Positions 1 through 13,300 of a stretch of 64,000 nucleotides of DNA are shown here, piece after piece. Location: NCBI GenBank assembly GCA_026874595.1, contig CM049312.1, forward strand, positions 52,579,429 through 52,643,428, in the 5' to 3' direction. The position numbers and the translations under genes are program-made. Below the pieces are notes generated by a model, which saw nothing but the letters and a program-made list of their open reading frames with translations, had not been told where the DNA came from and did no database searches. This DNA comes from Sipunculus nudus (lineage: Eukaryota > Annelida > Sipuncula > Golfingiida > Sipunculidae). The number at the start of each line of letters is the position of its first letter. The first letter of the stretch is position 1.

Positions 1-1042
1 TCATGTTATAGTTTAGTCTTGGTATAAACCCCATGGCATTTCTAACCTGGCACTTGTTAGATCATGTTGAGGCACACCAAAGAGTCAAAATGTAATGCAG
101 AGTTCGATGACAACCATCCATTTGGTACAAGATCAGCACCTGACAAAATTTAACAAGAGGTGCATGTGGAAAATTTATCCTTGTTTTTTTTCAGAGCACT
201 GACTGACAAGCTTAACCTTAGTGCTACAACTTCTAAATGAAAACTGATAAATGATAACAACAAGTTTTCAACTGTTTAAACTGGTAACATAATTAAAGGG
301 GCCCAATAACCTATAAAGCATGTTGAGTTAACATGAAAATAAATCAGCACCTGCCTAAAATATTGCATTGAGACCGTTTGCTCACTCCTGTAAACGAGTG
401 TTAAAAACAGTGGACCGGGCATGATCGCAGGCGTCAACATAAACACAGTGCATGTGGGTGTGTGCAGCACAATACCACAACACGTCAGTCAGGAAATGCC
501 CCGACTGAATTGGCAAAAAATATAAAATACATGTTCCCACTGGCTGAAACACGGCATATTGCCCCTTTTAATTGAACCTCCGGTCACATGGCCTTGTTAT
601 GGTAAACTGACACATGTGGACTGTTTACCAACACACAAGAGCCGTAACAAGTTGTTAAGCAGCCGGATGCAAGATTATGAGACTCTGTGCTGGGATGGTT
701 CTGCTGGGAAACTTTTGTATAAAGTAAAACTGAACTAATTGTGTGAAAGAATGGCTTAATATTGCTACTGATTATGCCCTTTTAATACATGTACATGTTA
801 CATCATGACAAAGAACTAGAATGTTGGTTCACAAAATTTTATTCAAAGCTATCACAATTTAATAAAACATTCTTTGGCAATTCCTATTCTAAATGTCCCA
901 TGAAAGGATTGTTCATAAAAATTACCTACTCACCTTTGGCTTTATTGTATTAAATACTCACAAACTAAGTTTAAAAAAACATGTGCTTACTGACAACAGG
1001 CCCCCTGTACGAAGTTTGAAATGTGCACAGTGACCATGGCAT
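1..1042. other. Downstream flank of tRNase Z; no gene seen
   Basis: Low-complexity AT-rich sequence with short reading frames only. I find no recognisable domain, RNA gene or mobile element. The part near 840-1042 is probably the 3' UTR of the tRNase Z gene. Confidence 0.4.
941..946 (-). terminator. Candidate polyadenylation signal of the tRNase Z gene
   Basis: AATAAA on the minus strand, about 97 bases past the stop codon. A second AATAAA lies at 843-838. No transcript evidence is available to choose between them. Confidence 0.3.
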
Positions 1043-1371
1043 TCAACCAAATTTGTCTTTTGAAAGTGTACCCAAGTGGATTTTTTGCCTGAGAGTTGGT
1101 GGAAGGCAACGATCTACTGTTTCATGAATATAATCCACTGAGTATTTGTCTGAAAAATGAATGAGTACGATGTTATCCACTTCTCTAAACAGCCAAGCAT
1201 TCTCTGTAAATTCTCGTAAATGTATATGACCTCTGTCTCTAGCCTTCTGTACGTTGTTTCTTCCTTGGCTGTCAAGGTCATCATCAATATAAGTTGACTC
1301 TGTGATAAGGACTTTCACCTTCAACAAATCTGGGTTGTGTGGTGCTTGGAAAATGTCAAACATTGTGTCTC
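1043..1371 (-). CDS. tRNase Z exon 4 (terminal exon)
   Basis: 329 nt including the TGA stop at 1045-1043. The acceptor is ..TTTTACAG. The G from exon 3 plus GA makes the glycine of TGDT. It carries the block VKVLITESTYIDDD, the RDRGHIH motif and LIHFSDKYS, the C-terminal metal-binding and catalytic elements of the family. The protein ends ..GTLSKDKFG, close to where plant relatives end, so this is probably the true C-terminus. Confidence 0.93.
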
Positions 1372-4300
1372 CTGTAAAAGAAAATACACCTTTACTAAGT
1401 GATACTAAAAAGATATAATGTATAATGATGCAACCACAAAGGGCTTGTATAAGCCATCCAAAAGTGATCCAAGATCTGTCAGTATCCCATTTTAGCACCA
1501 CTAATTATAAAACTCCTTCTGTTTAACAACTGCTTTTAATTCAATAGTAGGGTGTGCTGCATACCACCATCTCAGAGCTGGCACCAGGCAAAGAATGTCC
1601 TGACCAATGACAGCTAAATATCATATCTGATGGAGTTTGAAGCCAACACAAGCCCTCCCCATTATTTGGAACATTCTTGGCCCTTGGCCAAGAAACAGAG
1701 AGAATGCACCAAATCCCATTACTTAAAGCAATAATCATGTGGAAGGAATTAAAGAATAAATGTAGCATTACCTATGTCTGAAAAATGTGGTGCAACCTAT
1801 CCTGTGGTACATGTGCTCTCTTGCCACATTCAAAGATATTTTTTTAAGATCTGGTTGGCATTTTCCTAAATATTTCCATTATGACCGAGAGAGGTGTCTG
1901 TATCTAACACAGTATTCCAATTTCGTGATTCAGTACAAGGAATTAGAAGTTTTGCAAACATGAATATACTTCATGAACACTATTAAAGTTAAAAGTTATT
2001 CATTATCAATTTCAAAACATCCAATATCAGGAAAATTAATATGACCATTCCTCAGAAATAATATTTGCTCCTGCCAGGATGGTAAGTGTTCATCCTTGTT
2101 TGTGTGTGTGTCTGTGCACAGCATAACTCGGTCAGGAAAAGTCTCATGGAATTTTCAAGGCTCAAGTATGGGCCAATGAAGAATCGATTAGATTTTGGTA
2201 TTCATCTGGCACTTGGTCTGGATCCAGGAACATCATCAATCAAGGAATGGTGACAAATCTGTGGTCACTTATGCCACAATGAACCTTGGAATATGGGCAG
2301 AATGAGTGAATGGAGGAGTCTTGAATGCTGATTTCAAGTCCACATTTTTTTTCTAAAACCAGGGAGATAATAGCAAATTTTATTTTTTTAAATAATATAT
2401 AGAGTTGATCTTACTATCAAGGCCTATTACACTTGCACTTTTGAATAATATAAAAAAATTGGCATATTTTAAAATAAATAATGACATTTAGATCTTGCAT
2501 TTCTGTGTCAAACCCACATGGATGCTCATAGCCTAAACTAAGCAAAATTGTTAAGGCTTACAGTTAAAGTTGCAACCCATTTTTTACCCTTTGTGACTTT
2601 ATATATCAAAGGAGCTACTATCACCGCTGAGCAGAGATAACAATGGATAAACAAGGGACCTATGGGTCACTGTGCTCAGCTGACGTTAACCTTGAAGGTA
2701 AAAATCTAAAATAATATCAAATGGAGATAAAGTGTAAGAGGAAGAGGTAATAAAAGCCATGGTTGGTTTATATGATTGGTTTGTATTGATGAGCAAGAAA
2801 TTGTTGCAAATAATATGTTGAAACTGAAGCATGTGAGCAGTTTGTGAATGATCTGTACAATTACCATGATCATTAGTTGGCTTTTCGATTAACTGTTGAC
2901 ATTTCAGTAGTTTACACATTTGTTCAATCGAATCTTTTTTTTGTTTAATGTATATTATTAAATATATGTTTTTTTTTATGAAATGTATACAGTTGAAATA
3001 TAACTAATTAACAACATAAAACATGGCAAACAAAGCCTGATCTCAAATTCTGCTGATGCAGGAAAATAATGAACAAATGTTTGTAATAAATCATTTTTTA
3101 TCACATCAATTTTTTTAAAATTTAAGTTTATATTTCTATACATTTTCAATATAACATATATATCTGAATATAAAAGTTGATTCATAATTCTCAATTGCAT
3201 CATCATAAATCTCAATCTTGTCAGATAACACCACAAATGTTTATTTATTTTTTACCACAAAAATATATCTTTTAAATCTGCAAAACAATAAATATCTAAA
3301 AAAATACTTGATTTAGATTTCACAATTTTTAATTGAGTCTTTATTTATCCATAATGTGCTTCATATTTTATCATAATTTAAGCATACTGATGGGTTCCAT
3401 TATGATTGGTAAAATCATTTAAAAGAAAAATGATTTCTCTAAAAATGCTACATTACACAACATTGCATCTTCTGGATTACACCTTGAATTACTTTTTCAA
3501 GGAAAGTTTTTGCATATCAGAGTGGAAACAGCATTACAATTAAGGAGATACAGAGAAAACAATAACAATACTGCATAACACTTGGTGGGTTGGGTTTGGG
3601 GGGGGGGGGGGGGTGATTCGGGTGGTGATATGAGAATAACTGTACACCTGTCACAGCAGGGGATCTCCCCCAGTGACTGTAACAAATCAGAAACCCTGGC
3701 ATAGCTGACTTCCAGTGACCTGGAGTGGGACCCTGCATCTGTAATCAAAGCAAGTGACTACAGAAAAAAAATCAATAACTAGCTTAATTTTCAAGCTTTT
3801 ATTTTCAAATTTCAGATTTAGACAAACTAAATATTTATGTTTACATGCTGTGAAAATTAAATCAATGGTGCTTACAGGAAAAAAACGTGCCATGGTCAAA
3901 GTTGGGCAAAATTTAAGGTACTGATTTTTTTTTATGCTAATAACTTAAAAAATTTACAAAATTCAGATCTAATTTTGGGTAAACAATTGAATCTTAATTA
4001 AACATAGTTATATACTTGAGAAAATAGACTCTAGTTTCAAAACTTTTCATGTTAAGTGAGTTATTATTTTTCCTGATTTTTTACAAAGTCCATTATGTTT
4101 GGGCCCATAACTTAAAGAATTTATACTTTACAGACTTAATTTCTGGCATGTACATAGGAACTATATAGAGGAATATTTATGGTAAATATGAGGAAAAACA
4201 GATGAGTGGTTTTGATATTAGGCAGTCCTGAAGTGTGAAAATAGGATTTTAATAAAAAATTGAGGTTTTTCCTTAATTTCTCAAAGGAACGAAGTCGCAA

Positions 4301-7300
4301 AGACCTAGTTTTCCGCTTGGTAGGAGATCTTGGGGACATCTAACATTATGCTGAATTTTGGTTTCCTAGGTCTTACGGTTTCAAAACGTGCCACATCTAC
4401 GGACGGACGGACGGACAGACGGACGGACGACGGACAATGGACCATGACTATAGCTCAGATGACTTATAGTCAGCTGAGCTAAAAATATATCTGTACCTGT
4501 ATATGCCACCTGTGGATGATTTCTGATGTCATGTACTTCCTCTCCACTGTGAATTAGCTTTCCGATCTCTCTGCTGGGCAAGCCAGTGAACTCTTGTTTG
4601 AGGTTTCTGGTTTGTTTGTAAAGTATATAACCCTGGCTATGAACACGGTGTTTTGTTGGAAATACCTTCATGGTCCAGCCATGTGGCAGCTGCAAACAGA
4701 TTAGACTAATTATTGTCATGTAACACAAGAACACCTGTATGAACTAACCCGAACTGGGTACTTAATTTTTATACAGAGAGTTTAATGTCTTAATTATGGT
4801 TAAAGCTAAGCTGATAGCACACTATGTTGTCAGTGTTCAATTGGTACTTTTCAACAATCTTAAAGATCTTATGCTGTGAACTTAAGGCTAAGAATGAATC
4901 AGGCCTTGCCACGTAGTATGATTTTTAGCAAACACACCTTTACACCAATAAAATGTTGATCAATGGAAAAAAGCTTAAGATTTTATTTAGCAAATTGAGC
5001 AGCTTAAACCAGATATATTCACACACAGAGAGATTTAATATGCTAAAAGTTTTTATGAGAGAAAAGAATTGTTTTTTCACTCAGTGTATGAGCAAAACAA
5101 TGTACCAAGATACTAAAGCTACAAAAATTCATCAAGCCTTTATACATGGGCAATGAATAATAAACCTGAATTTGCATCAACATTTACTACTCAGTTCTAG
5201 GCAAGTGTTTATCGTTTGCCTGTTTTTATTAGCTATCACTACCAATCAAGATTCAGTTAAGGAGGCAGGCCCATCAAGGAAAATGAATGGATTTCAGGAA
5301 GTTATTATAATTTAGAAACTGCAGACATTAGAAATTTTTTAACAATTTGGATCTGGAATGAATGAACTTATGAAATTTTGGTTCATGCAGTATACAACTG
5401 GTCCTTCCTGCCTACAACAAAATTTATATTGTTATGACTACTAGCTTGTAATTTCTGAGGAAGTTAGTTTAAATTTTGTCATTAAAGTTTTGCATTTAGT
5501 TGGTTCTATTCACTTCTTATGGTCCAATGAACCTAAGATCAACAAGATGTTGAAAGCAAGTCATAACATATAAAAGGCTAAAATAAAATAAATGCTAAAA
5601 CTGCTAATCAAAGTCATAAACTGATAATTGTTTCACAATACTGATCAGCTGTGATCTCTTATCAATTTTCTCCAAGAAATTATTCTGTGATGGGTCTCAA
5701 AAAACATGTTTGTGTCCATATAGACAGTTATCATTTAGTTATATACATACAGACACAGTTAAATACATACAGACATAGTAATGGACATACAGTCACAGTT
5801 ACATACATACAGACGGTTATATAACTACAGACACGGTTTCATACATATATACAGACATGACTGTTACATACATACAGACAGTTATATAACTACAGACACG
5901 GTTTCATACATATAAACAGACACAGTAATGTACCTACAGACACAGTAATGTACCTACAGACACAATTATGTACATACAGACACAATTATGTACATACAGA
6001 CAGTTCTTTACATACAGACACAGTTATGTACCTACAAACACAGTTATGTACATACAGACAGTTATGTACCTACAGACACAGTTATGTACCTACAGACACA
6101 ATTATGTACATACAGATACAGTTATGTTCATACAGAAACAGTTATGTACATACAGACACAGTTATGTACGTACGGACACAGTTATGTACATACAGACACA
6201 GTTATGTACCTACAAACACAGTTATGTACATACAGACACAGCTATGTACATAAAGAGACAGTTATGTACATACAGACACAGTTATTTACATAAAGACACA
6301 GTTATGTACATACAGACACAGTTATGTACCTACAAACACAGTTATGTACATACAGACACAGCTATGTACATAAAGAGACAATTATGTACATACAGACACA
6401 GTGTCTCCTATATCCAGTGGGTGAAGCCTCAGATCCTTGAGAGAGTCGAGGTTCTCGTGCATGCTCATGATGCCCTGAGCCACCTGTCTGACACCCGGGA
6501 TCAGATGCGGCGGAAGGTAGTATGTGGCAGGTTTCATGGAGTAGAGTTCTCTTCTTGCAGCATGCTGTACCAGTCCAGACACATGGTCAACATGACCATG
6601 GCTGTAAGCATAATAACTAACATCATAGCAACAGGCATTTTCTGTACAATGATGACCTCAGTCATACTTTAAATGACCATGAGACATGCTGGATTCTAAA
6701 GGGGAGACCAGCAATGGCTAGGTCTACTCAACCATATCAGACATGTAGTGAACCAGAGCACCATTTTCAGCCGCCGGGCCCCTCATTACTAAGTGTGTGA
6801 GCCTTAGTACCATAGTTAATTGTGTATAGTCTTCCCTATATTTTGAAGAGCGACAAGCAAAAATTATTTGTATATAGTTTCACTTAGATTTTAGTGAGAC
6901 ACACTGGTGTTGTTTCTGATGCTGTGAGGATTTTTTGGGCAGCAGATAAGGTCAACCTATGTAATTTTTTTATTATAATTTATTTAATCAAATGTATATA
7001 AAGAGTGATTTGAACATTTGTTTCTAAATGAGGGTCAGTGTGGTTATGCATAAGGTGGATTATGAAGCATATGTGTTTACAGCTCAAAATCAGCATCCCA
7101 GGGATGATAATTTAATAAGTATACCATTACAGAGAGACACCTGTGAAACATTTCTAGAAACAAAAGTAAATACTTGCATCACAGAAAATTCCAAGTTCAA
7201 AGAAAAATTTCTTGATATTTATGAAAGTCCCCTTCAGTTTTTATATACTGTGGCTGGCTTCATATTCACCAGGTTAGGTTTTTGCAATTTCAGATTCTTG

Positions 7301-10300
7301 AGTGTTTCACAAGGGTTAAATTTTTGCACTCTAACCTCACATTTACTTACACAATTACATATCAATTTTTATATAAATTCCTTTATATGCAGGCAAAATC
7401 TTAAAGCAAGGGACCCATGGGTCATGTCGCTCAGCTGAATTTTGGAAAATATTAGCAACTGCAAAATATTTTTATATCTTTTGTTTTTTTCTGTATATAA
7501 ACATTTGAAAAGCTAAGAGAAAATGGCCCTGCTAAAAAAAACTCTGTAAATTATAGAATAATTGACATGAGCTCAAACATATGCACTGTGTAATAAATGA
7601 AACCTGTGGCCTGAAATCATTTAATGATGCACCAAGGAAAAAAAATGGGCCTACAGTAAGTGTTATATAAAAGATACATTTCATAAACAAATAATGTGTG
7701 AAGGTAATGAAGTTTTCAAAAGTTAAATATATGGATATATGAGTTAAAAATTAATCCAACAAGTTTGACAAATGTTCCTGATGTTAAAACTAAGTTTAAC
7801 CGTGTTATTCATACCTAGGCCTGGCCAACTTTAAGAGATATGAATGAAATGCTACAAAGTATTTATATCTTCTTAATTCTAGTCAGTTAGCACTTACATT
7901 AGATCCTAATATTTTATCACATTTTAATATTATGATTAAATTCCTGAACAATTTTTTCTTTATAAAAAAATAACAAGTGACCCATGGGTCATGACGCTCA
8001 GCTGACTGGGAAGAGATTCACAAAAGGAAATTTTATCATCAGAATGGTAGTATATACTCATTCAACTGAAGCATCAAACAGATTAACCAACAGGCAAAGA
8101 TTAAGTCTGTATTTATATATCTATAAATAGAGAAAAAATGTGTAAACTTTAAAAACTAGAACATGGGTAGCCCACAAGTGACTATGTGTATCCGCCAAAA
8201 TCAGAGTGGAATGGGTGAAGTGAGGCATGGATTGAGTGGCAAGGGGAAATAGAGTGAGGTATGTTGCATATTAGCATGAATGTCTGCAGTCTGAATGTGT
8301 ATGTAGGTTGTGCCACCTACTACAAATCCAGCAAGCTGTTCAAGTTGTATACATATGTGAAATTTTAGGCAGAAAAGTCAAACCACTACAGGTTACACAG
8401 ACATATTAATTTTCCCTCTTTATCAAGTTTATAAAATCCTCATATTGCTCATATATAGACCGAGATTCTTATAATACCCGTGCGTGTTCCAGGCCGCATG
8501 TCATCTGCGCTATTTGAAAAACACCAGAAAATCATATCATGTGTACCTCGATTTCGAGCTACTGTGAGTTCAAGGCGCCACCACCAGATGTCGCCTCCGC
8601 CCAGTCGCAGGATCTGCAAAATCGCTCCCTACTTTGGACGACCTCTTGCACCCCTAGCGATTGTTTAAAAAAATACCAGACTGGTTCCATAAAATAACAT
8701 TTAATTTATTCTCATGCATAAACCACACACGTATTCACTGTCACACGTATTACGCACGTGATGCACCAAGTAACCCCGGTCCTGCCTTCTAACTGGGCCT
8801 GTCAATTCCCTACACAAAGTCGGCACGGACGCAATATGGCGGTGTAACCTACATGTGTATGAGTGATTATAGCCCATGGCAGACAAACAGACAGACACTG
8901 TGCAAAAATGTTTGCAGGTGGCCCCTCCAGTTTTGCGTATGATAAAGACCTATGTGAGACCTAAACACATACACAATTTTGGCCCAATAAGTCAAACGGT
9001 TCCTGAGATATGAGCTTGGATGTGTGCAGCATTAACTAGAATGTAGGTGGCGCCACCTGTCATAGAATCAAGAAAGCTATCCAGGATGTAAGCGCATGCT
9101 GAATTTCAGGTGAATTAGTCAATTCACTGCAGAGATATGAGTGATTTTAACACAAGGCAGATGAACAGATGGACACTGTGCAAACATGGTTATAGGTGGC
9201 GCCACCATTTTTTGTGTATATTATAAAACTATCCAAGGGCTACATTTGTATAAATTTTATTTCCTGATCGGTCAAACAGTTCCTGAGATATGAGCTTGGA
9301 TGTGTGCAGCATTAACTAGAATGTAGGTGGCGCCACCTGTCATAAAACAAGAAAGCTGTCCAGGATGTATAAACCTGCAAAACTTTAGGCAGTTATGTCA
9401 AACCACTACAGAGAAATGAGTGATTTTAGGCCTCAGCAGACAAACAGACAGACGCTTTGCAAAATATGCAAAAATGGTTGCAGGTGGCCCCTCCAGTTTT
9501 GTGTATGATAAAGACCTATGTGAGATCTATACACATGCAAAATTTTGGCCCAATCAGTCAAACGGTTCCCGAGATATGAGCTTGGATGTGTGCAGCATTA
9601 ACTAGAATGTAGGTGGCGCCACCTGTCATAAAATCAAGAAAGCTGTCCAGGATGTATAAACCTGCAAAACTTTAGGCAGTTATGTCAAACCACTACTGAG
9701 AAATGAGTGATTTTAGGCCTCAACAGACAAACAGACAGACGCTGTGCAAAAATGATTGCAGGTGGCGCCACCATTTTTTGTGTATGTTATAAAGCTATCC
9801 AAGGGCTACATTTGTATAAATTTTATTTCCTGATCGGTCAAACAGTTCCTGAGATATGAGCTTGGATGTGTGCAGCATTAACTAGAATGTAGGTGGCGCC
9901 ACCTGTCATAAAATCAAGAAAGCTATCCAGGATGTATACGCATGCCGAATTTCAGGTGAATTAGTCAATTCACTGCAGAGATATGAGTGATTTTAACCCA
10001 AGGCAGATGAACAGATGGACACTGTGCAAACATGGTTACAGGTGACGCCACCATTTTTTGTGTATGTTATGAAGCTATCCAAGGGCTACATTTGTATAAA
10101 TTTTATTTCCTGATTGGTCAAATGGTTCCCGAGATATGAGCTTGGATGTCTGCAGTGTGAACGTGAATATAGGTGGTGCCACCTGTCATAAATCAAGAAA
10201 GCTATCCAGGATGTATAAGCATGCGGAATTTCAGGTGAATTAGTCAATTCACTGCAGAGATATGCGTGATTTTAACCCAAGGCAGATGAACAGATGGACA

Positions 10301-13300
10301 CTGTGCAAACATGGTTACAGGTGGCGCCACCATTTTTTGTGTATATTATAAAACTATCCAAGGGCTACATTTGTTTAAATTTTATTTCCTGATCAGTCAA
10401 ACGGTTCCTGAGATATGAGATTGGATGTCATCAGCGTGAACGTGAATGTAGGTGGCGCCACCTATCATAAAATCAAGAAAGCTATCCAGGATGTATAAGC
10501 ATGCGGAATTTCAGGTGAATTAGTCAATTCACTGCAGAGATATGCGTGATTTTAACCCAAGGCAGATGAACAGATCGACACTGTGCAAACATGGTTACAG
10601 GTGGCGCCACCATTTTTTGTGTATGTTATAAAACTATCCAAGGGCTACATTTGTTTAAATTTATTTCCTGATCGGTCAAACGGTTCCTGAGAAATGGGAT
10701 TGGATGTCATCAGCGTGAACGTGAATGTAGGTGGCGCCACCTATCATAAAATCAAGAAAGCTATCCAGGATGTATAAGCATGTGGAATTTCAGGTGAATT
10801 AGTCAATTCACTGCAGAGATATGAGTGATTTTAACGCAAGGCAGATGAACAGATGGACACTGTGCAAACAGGGCTACAGGTGGCGCCACCATTTTTTGTA
10901 TATGTTCTAAAGCTATCCAAGGGCTACATTTGTATAAATTTTATTTCCTGATTGGTCAAACGGTTCCCGAGATATGAGCTAGGATGTCATCAGCATGAAC
11001 GTGAATATAGGTGGTGCCACCTGTCATAAAATCAAGAAAGCTATCCAGGATGTATAAGCATGCGGAATTTCAGGTGAATTAGTCAATTCACTGCAGAGAT
11101 ATGAGTGATTTTAACACAAGGCAGATGAACAGATGGACACTGTGCAAACATGGTTATAGGTGGCGCCACCATTTTTTGTGTATATTATAAAACTATCCAA
11201 GGGCTACATTTGTATAAATTTTATTTCCTGATCGGTCAAACAGTTCCTGAGATATGAGCTTGGATGTGTGCAGCATTAACTAGAATGTAGGTGGCGCCAC
11301 CTGTCATAAAACAAGAAAGCTGTCCAGGATGTATAAACCTGCAAAACTTTAGGCAGTTATGTCAAACCACTACAGAGAAATGAGTGATTTTAGGCCTCAG
11401 CAGACAAACAGACAGACGCTTTGCAAAATATGCAAAAATGGTTGCAGGTGGCCCCTCCAGTTTTGTGTATGATAAAGACCTATGTGAGATCTATACACAT
11501 GCAAAATTTTGGCCCAATCAGTCAAACGGTTCCCGAGATATGAGCTTGGATGTGTGCAGCATTAACTAGAATGTAGGTGGCGCCACCTGTCATAAAATCA
11601 AGAAAGCTGTTCAGGATGTATAAACCTGCAAAACTTTAGGCAGTTATGTCAAACCACTACTGAGAAATGAGTGATTTTAGGCCTCAACAGACAAACAGAC
11701 AGACGCTGTGCAAAAATGATTGCAAGTGGCACCACCATTTTTTGTGTATGTTATAAAGCTATCCAAGGGCTACATTTGTATAAATTTTATTTCCTGATCG
11801 GTCAAACAGTTCCTGAGATATGAGCTTGGATGTGTGCAGCATTAACTAGAATGTAGGTGGCGCCACCTGTCATGAAATCAAGAAAGCTATCCAGGATGTA
11901 TACGCATGCGGAATTTCAGGTGAATTAGTCAATTCACTGCAGAGATATGAGTGATTTTAACCCAAGGCAGATGAACAGATGGACACTGTGCAAACATGGT
12001 TACAGGTGGCGCCACCATTTTTTGTGTATGTTATGAAGCTATCCAAGGGCTACATTTGTATAAATTTTATTTCCTGATTGGTCAAACGGTTCCCGAGATA
12101 TGAGCTTGGATGTCTGCAGTGTGAACGTGAATATAGGTGGTGCCACCTGTCATAAATCAAGAAAGCTATCCAGGATGTATAAGCATGCGGAATTTCAGGT
12201 GAATTAGTCAATTCACTGCAGAGATATGCGTGATTTTAACCCAAGGCAGATGAACAGATGGACACTGTGCAAACATGGTTACAGGTGGCGCCACCATTTT
12301 TTGTGTATATTATAAAACTATCCAAGGGCTACATTTGTTTAAATTTTATTTCCTGATCAGTCAAACGGTTCCTGAGATATGAGATTGGATGTCATCAGCG
12401 TGAACATGAATGTAGGTGGCGCCACCTATCATAAAATCAAGAAAGCTATCCAGGATGTACAAGCATGCGGAATTTCAGGTGAATTAGTCAATTCACTGCA
12501 GAGATATGCGTGATTTTAACCCAAGGCAGATGAACAGATGGACACTGTGCAAACATGGTTACAGGTGGCGCCACCATTTTTGTGTATGTTATAAAACTAT
12601 CCAAGGGCTACATTTGTTTAAATTTTATTTCCTGATCGGTCAAACGGTTCCTGGTTTTATGAGATTGGATGTCATCAGCGTGAACGTGAATGTAGGTGGC
12701 GCCACCTATCATAAAATCAAGAAAGCTATCCAGGATGTATAAGCATGCGGAATTTCAGGTGAATTAGTCAATTTACTGCAGAGATATGCGTGATTTTAAC
12801 CCAAGGCAGATGAACAGATGGACACTGTGCAAACATGGTTACAGGTGGCGCTTCCATTTTTTGTGTATGTTATAAAACTATCCAAGGGCTACATTTGTTT
12901 AAATTTTATTTCCTGATCGGTCAAACGGTTCCCGAGATATGAGCTTGGATGTCTGCAGCGTGAACGTGAATATAGGTGGTGCCACCTGTCATAAAATCAA
13001 GAAAGCTATCCAGGATGTATAAGCATGCGGAATTTCAGGTGAATTAGTCAATTCACTGCAGAGATATGCGTGATTTTAACCCAAGGCAGATGAACAGATG
13101 GACACTGTGCAAACATGGTTACAGGTGGCGCCACCATTTTTTGTGTATGTTATAAAACTATCCAAGGGCTACATTTGTTTAAATTTTATTTCCTGATCGG
13201 TCAAACGGTTCCTGAGATATGGGATTGGATGTCATCAGCGTGAACGTGAATGTAGGTGGCGCCACCTATCATAAAATCAAGAAAGCTATCCAGGATGTAT

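Noticed and set aside
5948-6672. Plus-strand reading frames of 101-234 residues with a repeated LCTYRHSYV motif
   Set aside because: They are the translation of the 20-bp minisatellite running into the reverse strand of tRNase Z exon 2. No independent gene signal.
9420-11569. Identical 61-residue frames as a duplicated small gene
   Set aside because: The identity reflects the 1,964-bp higher-order repeat of the satellite; other units break the frame.
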